In this document: positions 62,096 to 64,000 of the stretch, piece after piece
How positions within the stretch are numbered: position 1 is the first letter of the stretch
Layout of the letters: every line of letters starts with the position of its first letter
Assembly (NCBI RefSeq): GCF_030812335.1
Contig: NZ_JAUSSN010000004.1
Coordinates: 124,001 to 188,000 of the forward strand
Direction of reading: 5' to 3'
DNA: 64,000 bases
Source: Pseudarthrobacter oxydans
GTDB taxonomy: Bacteria > Actinomycetota > Actinomycetes > Actinomycetales > Micrococcaceae
Translations under genes and position numbers: made by a program
The notes under the pieces: model-generated
What the model saw: the letters and a program-made list of their open reading frames with translations, nothing else
What the model was told of the DNA's origin: nothing
Database searches by the model: none

Positions 62096-62251
62096 CTGGA
62101 GCCTCCTGGCAGCAGGGAGCGGAAGGCCCCGTTGGAGCTGATTGTAAATCTCACAACGGCCTCTCCCCTTTATTTTAGTTTCGCCAGTGACAGAGACCCA
62201 CGTCACATCGGATCGTTGTTGGTACCCAATCAGCTTCCTGGAGGAACATAG
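62096..62251. promoter_or_regulatory. Divergent pucR/hyuA promoter region
   Basis: 156 bases between divergent starts. It is relatively AT-rich in the middle (62140-62190) and ends with GGAGGA before the hyuA ATG. The PucR operator is probably here but no site can be named with confidence. Confidence 0.6.
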
Positions 62252-64000
62252 ATGTCCAATCTCAGAGTCGCAGTCGACGTCGGGGGCACCTTTACCGACG
62301 TCTGCATTTTCGATGAAGAAACGCAGCGTATGCGTGTCACCAAGGTCCCGTCGACCCCGGCAGACCCCATGCTGGCGATATTGAGCGGTGTGGAACGTGC
62401 CGAGATCAATCTGGCGGACGTGTCGCTGTTCTCGCATGGCACCACGGTGGCAACGAACGCCCTGATTACCCGGAACTTCCCGCCGGCAGCCATGGTTACG
62501 ACCAAAGGGTTCAGGGATGTCATCGAGATCCGGGACGGCACGAAGGACGATCTTTGGGACGCTTACAACGACGTAACCGGTCCCTACATCCGCCGCCGCG
62601 ACAGGTTCGAGGTGACCGAGCGTGTTGACTTCGCCGGCAACATCGTCGCGCCCCTGGACGAGGATGAAGCCCGCCGTCTTGCCGCGGTGCTCCGTAAGCG
62701 TGGCGTCACCACCATCGCCGTCTGCTTCATCAACTCCTACGCCAACGCCGAGCACGAAATCCGGATGCGGAAAATCCTGGAAGAGGAACTCCCGGAGGCC
62801 ACGGTCTCCACCTCGGCCGAGATCCTGCCCGAGATCTTCGAGCACGACCGCTTCAACACCGCCGTCTCCAACGCCGTGCTGGGACCCCTGGTGTCCGGCT
62901 ACGTCAGCCGCCTCGCCGACGAGCTCAAGACCGGCGGTTACGACGGCGACCTGCTGCTCCTGCACTCCGGCGGCGGCTCCATGACCCCGCGCATGGTCAA
63001 GCGCTACCCGGTGCGCCTCGCAGCGTCCGGCATCGCGGCCGGCGCCATCGCGGCGAAGCACGTCGCCCAGCAGTGTGGCTTCGAAAACGCTGTGGGCCTC
63101 GACATGGGCGGCACGTCCACCGACATTGCCCTGGTCTCCGACGGTGAGCTCCGGATCACCAAGGAATGGCAGGTTGAATACGGCCACCCCATCGTCTTCC
63201 CCAGCATCGAGGTGCTCACCATCGGAGCCGGCGGCGGCTCGATTGCGCACATCGACATTGCCGGTTCGCTGCGCAACGGCCCGCAGTCCGCGGGCGCCGA
63301 TCCGGGACCCGCCTGCTACAACATGGGCGGCGAAGAGCCGACCAACTGCGACGCCAACGTGGTCCTGAACAGGCTCGGGTCCACCCTGGCCGGCGGCGCG
63401 AAGGCGCTGGACCGCGGACTCTCGCAGGCCGCGATCAAGCGTGCCATCGCCGAACCGCTGGACATGAGCGAAGCGGAGGCCGCCCACGCCATCCTCCAGG
63501 TCGCGAACGCCAACATGGCCGACGCTGTCCGCCTGATCTCCATCCGCCGCGGCTACGACCCCCGGGACTTCGCGCTGATCGCCTTCGGCGGCGCGGGCGC
63601 CCTGCACGGCGCGGAGGTGGCCCGGGAACTGAACATTCCCACCGTCGTCGTGCCGCCCAACCCTGGCGTCACGTCCGCACTGGGATGCCTCCTGGTGGAC
63701 ATCCGGCACGACCTGTCCGCGATGTACACGGCCGTTGCCTCCGACGCCGATCCGGAAGACCTGGAGAGCAAGTACAAGTCCCTCGAAACGGAGGCCACCG
63801 CCCGGCTCCGCCACGAAGGCGTGTCCGACGAGGACTCGGTCCTGCAGCGGATCATCTCGATGCGCTACCAGGGGCAGTGGCGTTCGCTGGCCGTGAATAT
63901 GGGAACCGGCGCCGGCGCTCTGGAAGAAGCCATCCAGAGCTTCCACCAGCAGCACGAGCGCGAATTCGCGTTCCGCCAGGACGACCAGCCCGTGGAGATC
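62252..64000 (+). CDS. hyuA: Hydantoinase A/oxoprolinase-family subunit, 3' end outside the window
   Basis: At least 583 codons, running off the right edge. The ATP-binding N-terminus is VAVDVGGTFTDVCIFD (residues 6-21), followed by FSHGTTVATNALI, and the second phosphate motif is VGLDMGGTSTDIALV (near 287-301), with TIGAGGGSIAHID and ADPGPACYNMGGEEPTNCDANVVL. These are typical of ATP-dependent N-methylhydantoinase A/5-oxoprolinase/acetone-carboxylase-like enzymes. GGAGGA precedes the ATG. A HyuB partner would be expected downstream. The exact substrate is open. Confidence 0.88.
   Translation, partial: MSNLRVAVDVGGTFTDVCIFDEETQRMRVTKVPSTPADPMLAILSGVERAEINLADVSLFSHGTTVATNALITRNFPPAAMVTTKGFRDVIEIRDGTKDDLWDAYNDVTGPYIRRRDRFEVTERVDFAGNIVAPLDEDEARRLAAVLRKRGVTTIAVCFINSYANAEHEIRMRKILEEELPEATVSTSAEILPEIFEHDRFNTAVSNAVLGPLVSGYVSRLADELKTGGYDGDLLLLHSGGGSMTPRMVKRYPVRLAASGIAAGAIAAKHVAQQCGFENAVGLDMGGTSTDIALVSDGELRITKEWQVEYGHPIVFPSIEVLTIGAGGGSIAHIDIAGSLRNGPQSAGADPGPACYNMGGEEPTNCDANVVLNRLGSTLAGGAKALDRGLSQAAIKRAIAEPLDMSEAEAAHAILQVANANMADAVRLISIRRGYDPRDFALIAFGGAGALHGAEVARELNIPTVVVPPNPGVTSALGCLLVDIRHDLSAMYTAVASDADPEDLESKYKSLETEATARLRHEGVSDEDSVLQRIISMRYQGQWRSLAVNMGTGAGALEEAIQSFHQQHEREFAFRQDDQPVEI

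Noticed and set aside
60494..63955. A 1153-codon minus-strand frame spanning PucR and the hydantoinase region
   Set aside because: Only the part from 62095 down encodes a recognisable PucR protein with AGGAGG upstream; the rest is antisense to hyuA.

Overview
The window is high-GC chromosomal DNA from an actinobacterium, most likely a Micrococcaceae member of the Arthrobacter/Pseudarthrobacter type. This is inferred from the menaquinone gene menC, a class E sortase with LAXTG-type substrates, GAF-ANTAR and PucR regulators, Wzz-type chain-length domains fused to tyrosine kinases in one polypeptide, an EspI/MinD-like ATPase, frequent GTG/TTG starts and strong purine-rich ribosome binding sites. 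No rRNA, tRNA or CRISPR array was found.

Layout. 0-3 kb: menC, a small membrane protein, a class E sortase and a lipoprotein on the minus strand. 3-11 kb: metabolic and housekeeping genes (SnoaL-like protein, GH32 fructosidase, PAP2 phosphatase, a secreted protein, an aminotransferase, a DUF4259 protein, an MFS exporter) and one 48-codon membrane-protein gene. 10.8-17.1 kb: a GAF-ANTAR regulator, a PqqD-like protein coupled to a nucleotidyltransferase, an orphan EspI-like ATPase, a LysM protein, a pair of tiny membrane proteins and a metallo-beta-lactamase-fold hydrolase.

17.5-55.5 kb holds a large cell-surface polysaccharide locus, interrupted twice by catabolic operons. Its parts are an SGNH-tailed acyltransferase, a nitroreductase-family protein, a Wzz/BY-kinase, a Wzx-type flippase, a polysaccharide pyruvyl transferase, a second acyltransferase, an O-antigen-ligase/polymerase-like protein, three glycosyltransferases, a WcaJ-type initiating transferase, a DUF4012 protein, a LAXTG surface protein, a VanZ protein, GalU, signal peptidase I, a second Wzz/BY-kinase, an HPr-kinase-like/PqqD fusion and a Tat-type secreted protein. 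A low-molecular-weight tyrosine phosphatase and an LCP ligase follow at 56-58 kb. Together these can start, elongate, flip, polymerise, decorate and anchor a polymer under tyrosine phosphorylation control. The interruptions are a branched-chain 2-oxoacid dehydrogenase operon with a divergent Lrp/AsnC regulator (21-25.5 kb) and a paa phenylacetyl-CoA epoxidase operon (46.7-51.6 kb). A 3.5-kb graveyard of mobile elements (32.4-35.9 kb) sits in the middle of the polysaccharide genes.

58-64 kb: an S9 oligopeptidase, a long palindrome, and a PucR regulator divergent from a hydantoinase/oxoprolinase subunit that runs off the window.

The most interesting points are (i) the PqqD, nucleotidyltransferase and HPrK-PqqD set at both ends of the polysaccharide locus, whose relatives are best known from peptide-modification and polysaccharide gene sets; (ii) a surface protein with two consecutive LAXTG motifs near a class E sortase; (iii) several very small membrane-protein genes; and (iv) a 17-bp exact motif repeated in two intergenic regions.
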